Shown here one piece after another: positions 4,376 through 10,646 of a stretch of DNA of 18,697 nt. The DNA is from a bacterium (GTDB taxonomy: Bacteria > Patescibacteriota > Patescibacteriia > CAIQCM01). The translations under genes and the position numbers were made by a program. Location: assembly GCA_023246535.1 (NCBI GenBank), contig JAHFIF010000008.1, forward strand, positions 1 to 18,697. Reading direction: 5' to 3'. Numbering within the stretch: the stretch's first letter is position 1; every line of letters begins with the position of its first letter. The notes below the pieces were generated by a model that saw only the letters and a list, made by a program, of their open reading frames with translations, was not told the origin of the DNA and did not search any database.

Positions 4376-5134
4376 TTACCGGGCGCTAATCACATCTTTC
4401 ATCATCTCGATCCAGGACAGGATGCGTTCAGCGTCGTGCGTCATTCCGAAGACCCTGGTTTCAACGGTCCCGTGCCCGGTGATCCGCACCAGGTGCCAGC
4501 AATTGCGCGGATTGTCGGCAAAATTTTCATCTTGCGCGACGCGGAAAAAGTGATCCGGCGATTCGTAAAGCGGGGGACGGCAGTTGGGCGCCACGACGCG
4601 GTAGAGTTGCATCCGTTCGCCGTTCGAACCGTCGCCGGCCGCGATCAGCCGATCGAGGTTGATGGCCAGGCGGTTATGGACGCGGATCGCTTCGTTAATG
4701 TCGGGAACGCCAAAGTGGACATGGATTCCCGTGACGCGCAGCGCGGCGAGCAGGACCTCCGGCGGCAGGCGTTTGGCGATCTGCGCATAACGCTCGTTGT
4801 GCGGATAGATGTCGCGCGGCATATTCTCCGGCGCGACCTCGATGGCTTTGATCGACAGCCCCAGCGCCGCAGCGACGGCTTGGCCGTATCTTTCTCCGGC
4901 GACCAGCAATTCCCGGATCTCCTCCGGCATCCGCGCCGGCGCCGTGCGATGTTCAACCTGGCAAGCCGACAGCTCGTATCCCCAGGCGGGGTGGTCGGCT
5001 TGGGACAGGAATTGCGGCGACCGCGGCGCAAGGCGGTTGTCTTTGTCGATCAGGAAATATTCGCGCTCAATGCCGAAATTTCCGGACCGCAGCGGGTCAA
5101 ACCCGAATGACGCGATAAATTGCGAAAGAACCAT
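4376..5134 (-). CDS. GCS2-family carboxylate-amine ligase under Trp attenuation
   Basis: This 252-residue protein belongs to the glutamate-cysteine ligase family 2 (YbdK/EgtA-like) fold. Gly-Ile-Glu-Arg-Glu-Tyr at 21-26 is the metal/ATP acidic motif, Tyr-Glu-Leu-x3-Gln-Val-Glu-His-Arg-Thr is at 53-64, Gly-Ile-His-Val-His-Phe-Gly at 136-142, and Val-Glu-Thr-Arg-Val-Phe-Gly at 224-230. The family joins a carboxylate to an amine with ATP; members make gamma-glutamylcysteine or unknown amides. It is shorter than typical YbdK (about 370 residues). The ATG at 5134 has a strong AGGAGG (- strand, over 5141-5146), so longer in-frame starts are rejected. A Trp leader peptide and attenuator lie directly upstream, linking its expression to Trp-tRNA charging; this is unexpected for the family. 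The substrate is unknown. Confidence 0.82.
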   Translation of the reverse strand: MVLSQFIASFGFDPLRSGNFGIEREYFLIDKDNRLAPRSPQFLSQADHPAWGYELSACQVEHRTAPARMPEEIRELLVAGERYGQAVAAALGLSIKAIEVAPENMPRDIYPHNERYAQIAKRLPPEVLLAALRVTGIHVHFGVPDINEAIRVHNRLAINLDRLIAAGDGSNGERMQLYRVVAPNCRPPLYESPDHFFRVAQDENFADNPRNCWHLVRITGHGTVETRVFGMTHDAERILSWIEMMKDVISAR

Positions 5135-5233
5135 GGTAGCCTCCTGACGGTTGGTGAACGGACCGATCCGGACGCGAAAACATTCGTGCCGGCGGTTAAA
5201 AGCTTGATCAAGTTCCCAAACGCCGGCATAAAT

Positions 5234-5267
5234 AAAAAACTCTTCCCGCAAGGTCGGGAAGAGTTTT
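5234..5267 (-). terminator. Attenuator terminator in the Trp leader
   Basis: A perfect 13-bp stem (5255-5267 with 5236-5248) and 6-nt loop are followed on the - strand by TTTTTT and a further T-rich stretch. It lies between the leader peptide and the ligase gene. Confidence 0.9.
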
Positions 5268-5316
5268 GAGAACTTGGTTGAAGTTATATCAAAACTAGGA
5301 CCTTGCGTCGGAAGAG
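5236..5316 (-). promoter_or_regulatory. Ribosome-mediated Trp attenuator
   Basis: Two mutually exclusive folds are visible on the - strand. The terminator uses 5255-5267 with 5236-5248. The alternative is a nested antiterminator: GCAAGGTC (5306-5299) with GACCTTGC (5255-5248), CTCTTCC (5316-5310) with GGAAGAG (5246-5240), and inside it AGTTTTGA (5296-5289) with TCAAAACT (5269-5262). The antiterminator strands overlap the 3' end of the leader ORF and its stop codon. A ribosome finishing the peptide would mask them and allow termination. One stalled at the Trp codons would leave them mostly free. This is the logic of the enterobacterial trp operon. Confidence 0.85.
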
Positions 5317-5360
5317 GTCCACCACCAATGATTTAAATTGGCCGAAACGAGTTTGTTCAT
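5295..5360 (-). CDS. trpL: Trp leader peptide, 21 aa
   Basis: The ORF starts at the ATG on 5360 and ends at TAG (5297-5295). Codons 11-14 read His-Trp-Trp-Trp, followed by Thr-Ser-Ser, close in style to the Trp-Trp-Arg-Thr-Ser end of E. coli TrpL. Three consecutive UGG codons in 21 are very unlikely by chance, and the stop codon falls at the start of the antiterminator strand. The ATG is 8 nt after the prephenate dehydrogenase stop. A weak AGG and possible coupling with the upstream gene may drive initiation. A possible own promoter is TTGACA at 5401-5396 with a poor TAGCGT -10 at 5378-5373; otherwise it is read through from the upstream genes. Confidence 0.88.
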   Translation of the reverse strand: MNKLVSANLNHWWWTSSDARS

Positions 5361-5368
5361 ACCTATAC

Positions 5369-6196
5369 TCAAACGCTAATACGCGGCTGATTTTTTGTCA
5401 AACGGGATGCGGACGCTTTGGCGAGCGCGCGGTAATTTTTTTCAAAAGCCGCGTCTTGGCCTTCGTCAACGATCGCCCGCAGTTTGTTCGATTCGGCGAT
5501 GAATTGATCCATGAACTTTTTAAAATATTTGTTGCCGATCTGGATGTCGGCGTAAAGCGACGGGTCGGACCCCAGGATCCGCGACATCGTTTGCGTTTGC
5601 TGGCGGAAGACCGGCGTGGAAACGTCGCGGCGCGGCCCGGTTTGGCCGTACATGACCTTGGCCAGCGCAATGTTGGCAAAGTGCGTCAGCGCTTGAACGA
5701 GCGCCATTTGCTTGTCGTGCTCGGCCGCCGTCATTTCGACAATGTTTCCGCCTTGGCGCGAAAAGAGGTTTTTTAAAAATTTGATCCATTGATTATCGCG
5801 GCCCGGACAAAAAATGACGTTTTGTTCGCGCAGCGACGGGGCTTGCGGGCCGAACATCGGATGAATGCCGGCCACGCCGATCCGCGCGTCGCTTTTAAGC
5901 ATCTCACGCAGCGATTCGCTTTTGATCGAAGTAAAATCGCACAGCAGGGCGCCGGGTTGAACGTGGCTGCGCACCAAGCGGATGGTTGCCGCCGTGGCGC
6001 GGATCGGCACCGAGACGATGACGATATCCGCCCGTTCCGCCAGCGCCACGGGCGTGAGCGCGGTTTTGCGTCCGGCGATGAGGCAAACGCAACCCCGGCT
6101 TTCGAAAAAGTTTTTGAACCATTGGCCGAACGGACTGGTTCCGCCGATTATTCCAATGACAGGTTTTTTTGCAGTTCGACGAGTTGCTGTTTGCAT
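5369..6196 (-). CDS. tyrA: Prephenate dehydrogenase (T-protein type dehydrogenase domain)
   Basis: This 275-residue enzyme oxidatively decarboxylates prephenate to 4-hydroxyphenylpyruvate in tyrosine synthesis. It has an N-terminal NAD(P)-binding Rossmann motif (Gly-Ile-Ile-Gly-Gly-Thr-Ser-Pro-Phe-Gly, residues 15-24) and the catalytic His-Pro-Met-Phe-Gly-Pro at 112-117. Further motifs are Ala-Glu-His-Asp-x2-Met-Ala, Gln-Ala-Leu-Thr-His-Phe-Ala and Leu-Tyr-Ala-Asp-Ile. These are the features of the dehydrogenase half of E. coli TyrA, which is fused to chorismate mutase. Here the mutase is a separate overlapping ORF in the frame one base ahead. The ATG at 6196 lies inside the mutase gene and lacks a Shine-Dalgarno site, so the protein may be made by coupling or by -1 frameshifting. 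Longer in-frame starts only read the mutase gene out of frame. Confidence 0.85.
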   Translation of the reverse strand: MQTATRRTAKKPVIGIIGGTSPFGQWFKNFFESRGCVCLIAGRKTALTPVALAERADIVIVSVPIRATAATIRLVRSHVQPGALLCDFTSIKSESLREMLKSDARIGVAGIHPMFGPQAPSLREQNVIFCPGRDNQWIKFLKNLFSRQGGNIVEMTAAEHDKQMALVQALTHFANIALAKVMYGQTGPRRDVSTPVFRQQTQTMSRILGSDPSLYADIQIGNKYFKKFMDQFIAESNKLRAIVDEGQDAAFEKNYRALAKASASRLTKNQPRISV

Positions 6197-6447
6197 GATT
6201 CGTTGATGACCGAGTAGAGGATTTGCTGGGCGAAATTCGGGTCCATGCCGTGCTCCTTGGCCCACTTCCGAACCGCATCGATCCGTTGTTTTTCGACGTT
6301 CAGCCGGACGAATTTTTGTCCGGATCGGATCTTATACTCAGCAACGCGCTTGGTTAGCGCGCTGCGTCGTTTTAAAAGTGCCATGAGCGCCAAGTCGATC
6401 TTTCCGATCCGTTTCCCGATCTTTTCGAGCTCAGAATCTTTGTTCAT
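6148..6447 (-). CDS. AroQ-class chorismate mutase
   Basis: This 99-residue all-helical protein converts chorismate to prephenate. The spacing of conserved residues fits AroQ enzymes: R28, K39, E52 and Q88 fall at positions equal to the active-site residues of the E. coli enzymes. The end of the domain reads Val-Ile-Asn-Glu-Ser-Cys-Lys-Gln-Gln. I prefer the ATG at 6447 (GAAAG a few bases upstream) to the in-frame ATG at 6474, which has no ribosome site. The 3' end overlaps the prephenate dehydrogenase gene by 49 bp and contains A AAA AAC in the zero frame, followed by a stop only 13 nt later (TAA at 6150-6148). The two proteins catalyse consecutive steps. Confidence 0.87.
   Translation of the reverse strand: MNKDSELEKIGKRIGKIDLALMALLKRRSALTKRVAEYKIRSGQKFVRLNVEKQRIDAVRKWAKEHGMDPNFAQQILYSVINESCKQQLVELQKNLSLE
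6163..6169 (-). promoter_or_regulatory. Candidate -1 programmed frameshift site joining chorismate mutase to prephenate dehydrogenase
   Basis: Read on the - strand, the mutase codons CAA AAA AAC contain the heptamer A AAA AAC (6169-6163) in the X-XXY-YYZ phase. A -1 slip enters exactly the dehydrogenase frame (GCA AAA AAA CCT), a few residues before its Rossmann motif. Five to six bases downstream, ATTGG can pair with CCAAT about 27 nt further on, around an inner CGGA/TCCG. This would be a modest stimulatory stem-loop. No upstream stimulatory Shine-Dalgarno-like site is evident. Confidence 0.5.
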
Positions 6448-6502
6448 AATCTTTCGGAATTCGACATTAGACAATGTGGTGAGCTTGCCGAACCATTCGT
6501 CA

Positions 6503-7896
6503 TTAATACGTTCCTTTCTTCGAAAAGACCGCGAGCGGCGTTTTGATCAAAATGATCATGTCGAGATATGGCGACCAGTGCTCGATGTAGTAGTTGTCGA
6601 GACGAACCTCATCCTCGAACGGAATGTCGGAGCGGCCGGAGATCTGGGCGAGGCCGGTGATGCCTGGCTTGATCGCGAGAACGCGTTTTTGCGACGGCAG
6701 ATACTTGGCGACCTCGCGCGGTTGGTGCGGCCGCGGGCCGACGAGCGACATCGTGCCGGCGAGGACGTTGAAGCGCGAATGAAACTGCCGACGCCGGTGA
6801 TGCGCGGATCGTTTTTGATCTTGTAAATGGGGCCTTGTTTGATGCTGCGTTCGGCGATCAGTTTTTTCTCGAGTTCGAGGGCTTGGTCGCCGCCGAACCC
6901 GGCCCCGGTCGAAAGGGCGGCGTGCATCGAGCGGAATTTCAGGGTGTTGAAGAGCTTTCCGTGCTCTCCCACCCGTTCATTCCTGTAGATGATCGGCCCT
7001 TTGGAATTGAGTTTGACGGCCATGGCGACGATCGCGAGGACGGGGGAGAGGATGGTGATGAGAAGCAGCGAGATGACAACGTCGAAAACGCGTTTGGCGA
7101 TGGCGCCCCAGCCCTCGAGCGGCGTGCGTTTTACATCGATGACCGGCACGGTGCCGAGCATGACCGTTTCGATCGAGGCATGTTCGGTTCCCAAGAGGTC
7201 GGCGACATAACGGAAAACAAAGTGATGGTCGTCGCAGAATGATTTGATCGAAATGATGTCCTCGCGCGGCAGGGACGGATCGGCCAGCAGCACGCCGTCG
7301 AGCAGCCCTCGTTCATGCATGGAGCGCAAGTCGTTCTTGGTCTGTTCGTCCCAGCGGGCGAAGCGCGCAACAACTTTCGAGGTCCAGCGGCGCTGCGTGT
7401 CGTAGGCGTGCTCAATGGCGTCGGCGGCGGTCGATTTGCCGATCATGGCGATGCGGGTAATGCCCACGCCCGAGCGCGCCAAAAAGTAGCGGACGGCGCG
7501 CACCAGCGTCCGGCCGGCAAAAACGTAGAGAATGGCAAAGCCCCAGGCGGCAAGGACGATGAAGCGCGAGGCGAAATATTCGCGCTGGAAAAAGATGGCG
7601 ACGATGACGATGGCGATCCCGGTCGAGGTGGCGAGCAGAATGCGCGGAAATTCGCCGGCCAGGCGCCGGCGGATGCGGGGCGCATAAAGACCGGCCGCCG
7701 CAAAGATGAGGAGGAAGATGAAAGCGAAAAAACTCGCGCTCGCCATGTATTCGGAAGCGGAAATGGTCTGTGTCGTCGCCAGGTATTGGGAAAACGGTCC
7801 GTAGCGCAGGGCGTACGACGAAAGCGCCGCGGCCAGGAGGGCGAGATAGTCGAGCGGCACGAGAATGCCGAGGAAGAACAGGTCGATTCGTTTCAT
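6503..7896 (-). pseudogene. Undecaprenyl-phosphate sugar-phosphate transferase, frameshifted by an internal deletion
   Basis: The N-terminal part (7896 to about 6775) has hydrophobic membrane segments near residues 8-28, 48-70 and 85-125, a Rossmann-like middle, and the start of the bacterial sugar transferase domain (Lys-Arg-Val-Phe-Asp-Val-Val, Thr-Leu-Lys-Phe-Arg-Ser-Met). At Gly-Ser-Phe-Ile-Arg the frame is lost. The domain continues in another frame as Arg-Phe-Asn-Val-Leu-Ala-Gly-Thr-Met-Ser-Leu-Val-Gly-Pro-Arg-Pro to the stop at 6503. The highly conserved Ser-Leu-Asp-Glu-Leu-Pro-Gln is absent, so about 28 nt appear deleted. Intact members start exopolysaccharide or O-antigen synthesis by loading a sugar phosphate onto undecaprenyl phosphate. 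Start at 7896 with GGAG 9 nt upstream; TAAAAT (7921-7916) is a possible -10. An assembly or consensus error is the main alternative. Confidence 0.85.
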
Positions 7897-7999
7897 ATAT
7901 TTACTCCATCGTAGTATTTTATCGCCTTGAAGTCGAGGGAGTCCGCCGGACGCTTGGTCAAAAATCGAGCGATCTTTCTTGCTCGGTGCATAAGCGCTC

Positions 8000-8028
8000 T
8001 TGAAATTTGTTAAAAAATCTGCTAAAAT
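8000..8028 (+). promoter_or_regulatory. Promoter giving a leaderless mRNA for the 8035 gene
   Basis: TTGAAA (8000-8005) and TAAAAT (8023-8028) are separated by 17 bp. Seven bases after the -10 is the A of the ATG at 8035, and no Shine-Dalgarno site is present. Confidence 0.8.
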
Positions 8029-8034
8029 GTTCTT

Positions 8035-8829
8035 ATGAAAGGTAAAAGATCCGTCTTTTTGGCAATCGGTTTTTTGATCTTTGCGGTTACGGTTTTTCCG
8101 GTCAAGACGGGCGCGCAAACCGCCGATTCGGCCGGTTTGCCTGATTTTGCGGTGACCGACATGTCGGTCAGGGCCGAGGCCGGCGCCGGTTCGTATCTTT
8201 ATGTGACCATCGCCAATTTAGGCGGCGGGGTCACTGGTCAGAATTATTTGTCAGCGGTCATTTCCGGTCTTGAGCCGATCGGCTTGCCGGAGGGCTTTGT
8301 CTTGTATTTGACGGGCGAGAAGACTGACGCCGGATACGTTTATGCCAAGGGTTATAAGAAAGAGTTTATCGGTCCACGAGTTGACGGGGCGGGTATCAAG
8401 CAACTGACGCCGGTCATCACCCTGGATCCGGGGAATTATTTTACGGAAACCGATCGTAGCAATGACGTATATACGCGGACGATCCCGGCCGCCGCCGCCT
8501 CGGCGGCGAGCGTCAATGACGGCAAAGCGATTTACGAGAGCGGCAAGAATTTATCGGTCATTCTGACGAACGCCAAAAAAGCGAAAAATGCCAAAGCGCA
8601 AACCGCGGCCATGAAAACATATACCGAGCCGCTCGCCAAAGGCGCGAAAATATCAACGGCTGAAAAATACGCGATCAATAATTTCATCGTCTACGGCTCG
8701 AGTTCGACGAAAACCAAGACTCAGGCGCAACGGGCGGCGGCGGTTAAGGCATACATGGCCGGCTTCAATAAAATACCCGTTGCGGCGCTCGACTGGCAAG
8801 ATGTCATAACTTTGCTCGCCATAAAATAA
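8035..8829 (+). CDS. Secreted CARDB-like protein
   Basis: This 264-residue protein has a classic signal peptide (basic n-region, hydrophobic about residues 6-22, likely cleavage after Thr-Gly-Ala-Gln). The next segment (Leu-Pro-Asp-Phe-Ala-Val-Thr-Asp ... Tyr-Val-Thr-Ile-Ala-Asn-Leu-Gly) resembles a CARDB/adhesion-type immunoglobulin-like domain and covers about residues 36-150. The C-terminal ~100 residues are helical, Lys/Ala-rich and unlike any domain I know. Start chosen because the promoter puts transcription at this ATG. The next gene begins 9 bp after the stop, so the two are likely co-transcribed. An extracellular or cell-surface role is inferred. Confidence 0.78.
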   Translation: MKGKRSVFLAIGFLIFAVTVFPVKTGAQTADSAGLPDFAVTDMSVRAEAGAGSYLYVTIANLGGGVTGQNYLSAVISGLEPIGLPEGFVLYLTGEKTDAGYVYAKGYKKEFIGPRVDGAGIKQLTPVITLDPGNYFTETDRSNDVYTRTIPAAAASAASVNDGKAIYESGKNLSVILTNAKKAKNAKAQTAAMKTYTEPLAKGAKISTAEKYAINNFIVYGSSSTKTKTQAQRAAAVKAYMAGFNKIPVAALDWQDVITLLAIK

Positions 8830-8838
8830 AACAAAACT

Positions 8839-9414
8839 ATGAAAACCGTAAAAAGATCGTTTCATCGTCTCGCGGCCGTCTTGGTCTCGCTCGCCAGCAT
8901 CTTTCATGCCGGGCATGCCATGGCGGCGCAAAGCAACGTGAAAAAAATTACGCCGCCGGTCGGCGCCGGCCAGCATGCTGCGCCAAAGCGATATTTTTCC
9001 AGCAATCCGCGCCCGTCATCGGCCAACCCCAAACCCGCCTCGGTCAATGTTCGTCCGGTCTCGGTCAGCCCGAAGCCGGTTTCTTCTAGCCCGAAGACTT
9101 CCGTCAGCCCAAAGCCTTCCGTCAGTCCCAAGCCTTACGTTTCGGCTAACCCGCGCCCGTCATCGACCAATCCGCGACCCGCTTCCGTGAACACGCGGCC
9201 TGTTTCCGTCAGTCCCAAGCCGGCTTCCGCCAGTCCGAAACATGTTTCCGTCAGCCCAAAACCGGTTTCAACCAGCCCGAAACCGTCAGTGAGTCCCAAG
9301 CCCGTTTCAGTGAATCCCAAACCGGTTTCTGCAAATCCTAAACCATCGACCAACCCCAAACCGGTTTCCGCCAACCCTAAGCCGTCTTCGGCCAATCCGA
9401 AACCGCTAAGTTAA
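8839..9414 (+). CDS. Secreted Pro/Lys/Ser repeat protein
   Basis: This 191-residue protein has a signal peptide (basic start, hydrophobic core to Ala-Met-Ala-Ala, residues ~28-30). A short linker is followed, from residue 54 to the end, by about 20 tandem units of six to eight residues of the form Val-Ser-(Val/Ala)-(Ser/Asn)-Pro-Lys-Pro. The mature protein is strongly basic and almost free of hydrophobic residues, so it is probably an extended chain. Such regions can bind anionic cell-wall polymers or act as spacers, but no anchor is present. There is no Shine-Dalgarno site; expression likely depends on the gene 9 bp upstream. Confidence 0.75.
   Translation: MKTVKRSFHRLAAVLVSLASIFHAGHAMAAQSNVKKITPPVGAGQHAAPKRYFSSNPRPSSANPKPASVNVRPVSVSPKPVSSSPKTSVSPKPSVSPKPYVSANPRPSSTNPRPASVNTRPVSVSPKPASASPKHVSVSPKPVSTSPKPSVSPKPVSVNPKPVSANPKPSTNPKPVSANPKPSSANPKPLS
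8998..9405 (+). repeat. Tandem ~21-bp coding repeats (about 20 units)
   Basis: Imperfect repeats of mainly 21 bp encode heptapeptides ending Pro-Lys-Pro or Pro-Arg-Pro, with some 18- and 24-bp units. A longer period is visible: the block Asn-Pro-Arg-Pro-Ser-Ser ... Val-Ser-Val-Ser-Pro-Lys-Pro occurs twice (about 9004-9081 and 9148-9225). This suggests past block duplication. Confidence 0.85.
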
Positions 9415-9422
9415 TTTGGCAT

Positions 9423-10103
9423 ATGGATGATCTGGAAAAAAGAAAGCAAGCTGTTTTTTCAAGCTGGCAAAAGATCGCCGTTGTTCTCGGGGGACATGCC
9501 GACCTGAATTGTTTTTTCTTGGGCGGTTTGGGGATCCGGATGCGCGCGGCCGCCGCGCGCGACGGCGAGCTTAAGCAGGACGATCTTCGCCATCATGGCG
9601 ATATCGATATTACGGTCTTCGACGAAGATCTCATCGCTTTTCTAAAGTTGTTCGCCAAAGACGAATACGATATTTGGCACACGCCCGTCGCCGGCTTGGC
9701 CGCGCAGGCGGACGGGGAGTATCATTCAGTTTCGCTTCGCGACAAAGCGAACGATGTCGACATCGGCCTGTTTCGCGCGGTGCGCGAAGGCGATGGGCGA
9801 TTGATCACGACCAATTTGCGCCGCGTCTATCATCCGGCCGCGGTTTTCGCCGATCCGCCGATCATGTTGAACGGCTTGAAGTTAAAGGTCCTTTCGCCGG
9901 AATGGCTGTATTACATGTCTGTTTTGCAAACAGGGGAGAAGCGCCGTGACGGGCAGTTGATCGCCGGATCGGTTGATTTTGGAAAGTTCAACCAAACGCA
10001 GTTGGCAGCCTATGAAACTGGATCCGATCCGTATAGGTATTTTCAGCTGGTGACGGAATACGATGCGGCGCTGAAAAAATCCGGCGCGCTGACGCACGAA
10101 TAA
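9423..10103 (+). CDS. Nucleotidyltransferase-fold protein
   Basis: This 226-residue cytosolic protein has the hallmarks of the pol-beta-type nucleotidyltransferase superfamily. Leu-Gly-Gly-Leu-Gly at residues 33-37 precedes His-Gly-Asp-Ile-Asp (58-62) with metal ligands D60 and D62. A later Asn-Asp-Val-Asp (110-113) is the likely third carboxylate. The pattern is close to aminoglycoside 2''-/lincosamide nucleotidyltransferase-like families, but the substrate cannot be predicted. Start eight bases after the previous stop without a clear ribosome site; translational coupling is likely. A shared bidirectional terminator with rnpB follows. Confidence 0.7.
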   Translation: MDDLEKRKQAVFSSWQKIAVVLGGHADLNCFFLGGLGIRMRAAAARDGELKQDDLRHHGDIDITVFDEDLIAFLKLFAKDEYDIWHTPVAGLAAQADGEYHSVSLRDKANDVDIGLFRAVREGDGRLITTNLRRVYHPAAVFADPPIMLNGLKLKVLSPEWLYYMSVLQTGEKRRDGQLIAGSVDFGKFNQTQLAAYETGSDPYRYFQLVTEYDAALKKSGALTHE

Positions 10104-10114
10104 AATTTTGAAGA

Positions 10115-10146
10115 CAAAAAAGATCCCGGTGAGGGATCTTTTTTGA
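10115..10146. terminator. Bidirectional terminator shared by the 9423 gene and rnpB
   Basis: AAAAAAGATCCC and GGGATCTTTTTT form a perfect hairpin (10116-10144) with A- and T-runs on either side, serving both convergent transcripts. Confidence 0.9.
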
Positions 10147-10147
10147 T

Positions 10148-10581
10148 GCTCGCATATCTATAAGCCGAATTCTGTACCCTTCGGTAAACTCAGGGTGATG
10201 ATCATCTCTCTGGGATCAATATTGCTATTGACCTCAAGCGGCCGTACGGCCTTGCACTGGATAGGTGTTTGCCCCGGTTGCCGTCTCCGGCAGACCGCGT
10301 GAGCTCTTACCTCACGATTTAACCCTTACCTCTCCCTTGCGGGAGATCGGCGGTATGTTTCTGTTGCGATCTCGACCATGTTGCCATGATCGAGGTACCC
10401 TCCGCCAAAGGCGGAGAACTATCCATGGGCTTGGCAGAAAATTTCTCTCGCGAGAGGCGAAATTGTCTGTTGCTCCCCGCTGCTGTTAGCAGTTATCTCT
10501 TTCGATGCGCCTTGCGGCGCAAAGAGTGTTCGGACTTTCCTCTGTCGTATAAATACGACAGTAATCATCCGATATGCGAGC
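10148..10581 (-). ncRNA. rnpB: RNase P RNA
   Basis: The - strand carries the universal elements. GAGGAAAGTCCGAAC (10542-10528) follows a P3-type hairpin (10542-10561), the GGTAAGGGTTAAA region and GTGAGGTAAGAGCTCAC stem are present, and ACAGAATTCGGCTTAT (10175-10160) marks the 3' end. The two termini form an 11-bp P1 (GCTCGCATATC with GATATGCGAGC, 10148-10158). It is the catalytic RNA for tRNA 5' maturation. At about 434 nt it is somewhat longer than usual A-type RNAs, with extended peripheral hairpins. Open reading frames over this interval are spurious. Confidence 0.96.
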
Positions 10582-10587
10582 CAGGGC

Positions 10588-10616
10588 AATTTATCATAAA
10601 ATTGGCCTTTTGTCAA
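10588..10616 (-). promoter_or_regulatory. rnpB promoter
   Basis: On the - strand, TTGACA (10616-10611) and TAAATT (10593-10588) are separated by 17 bp, predicting a start near 10581, at P1 of the RNA. Confidence 0.88.
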
Positions 10617-10646
10617 TCGTTATTATCTGTTAGAATTGAGGCAATT

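Noticed and set aside
5135..5251. Longer start for the GCS2-type ligase
   Set aside because: It would read through the attenuator terminator; the ATG at 5134 has AGGAGG at proper spacing.
5300..5330. T-box riboswitch in the leader of the ligase gene
   Set aside because: GGTGGTGGACC resembles the T-box core GGTGGNACC, but the spacing is wrong and there is no room for the specifier stem; the string is the Trp codon run of the leader peptide.
6445..6502. 19-codon ORF between the sugar transferase and chorismate mutase, ending ATGA into the mutase start
   Set aside because: It has an upstream AAAGGA and coupling geometry, but no Phe/Tyr/Trp run and no attenuator; not enough to call a gene.
8998..9405. 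CRISPR-like array
   Set aside because: The repeats are contiguous, in frame, ~21 bp and without spacers; they encode a Pro-Lys-Pro repeat protein.
10386..10646. N-terminal extension of the cyclase frame back to 10386
   Set aside because: It runs antisense through rnpB and the rnpB promoter; the ATG at 10647 gives the expected TM start.
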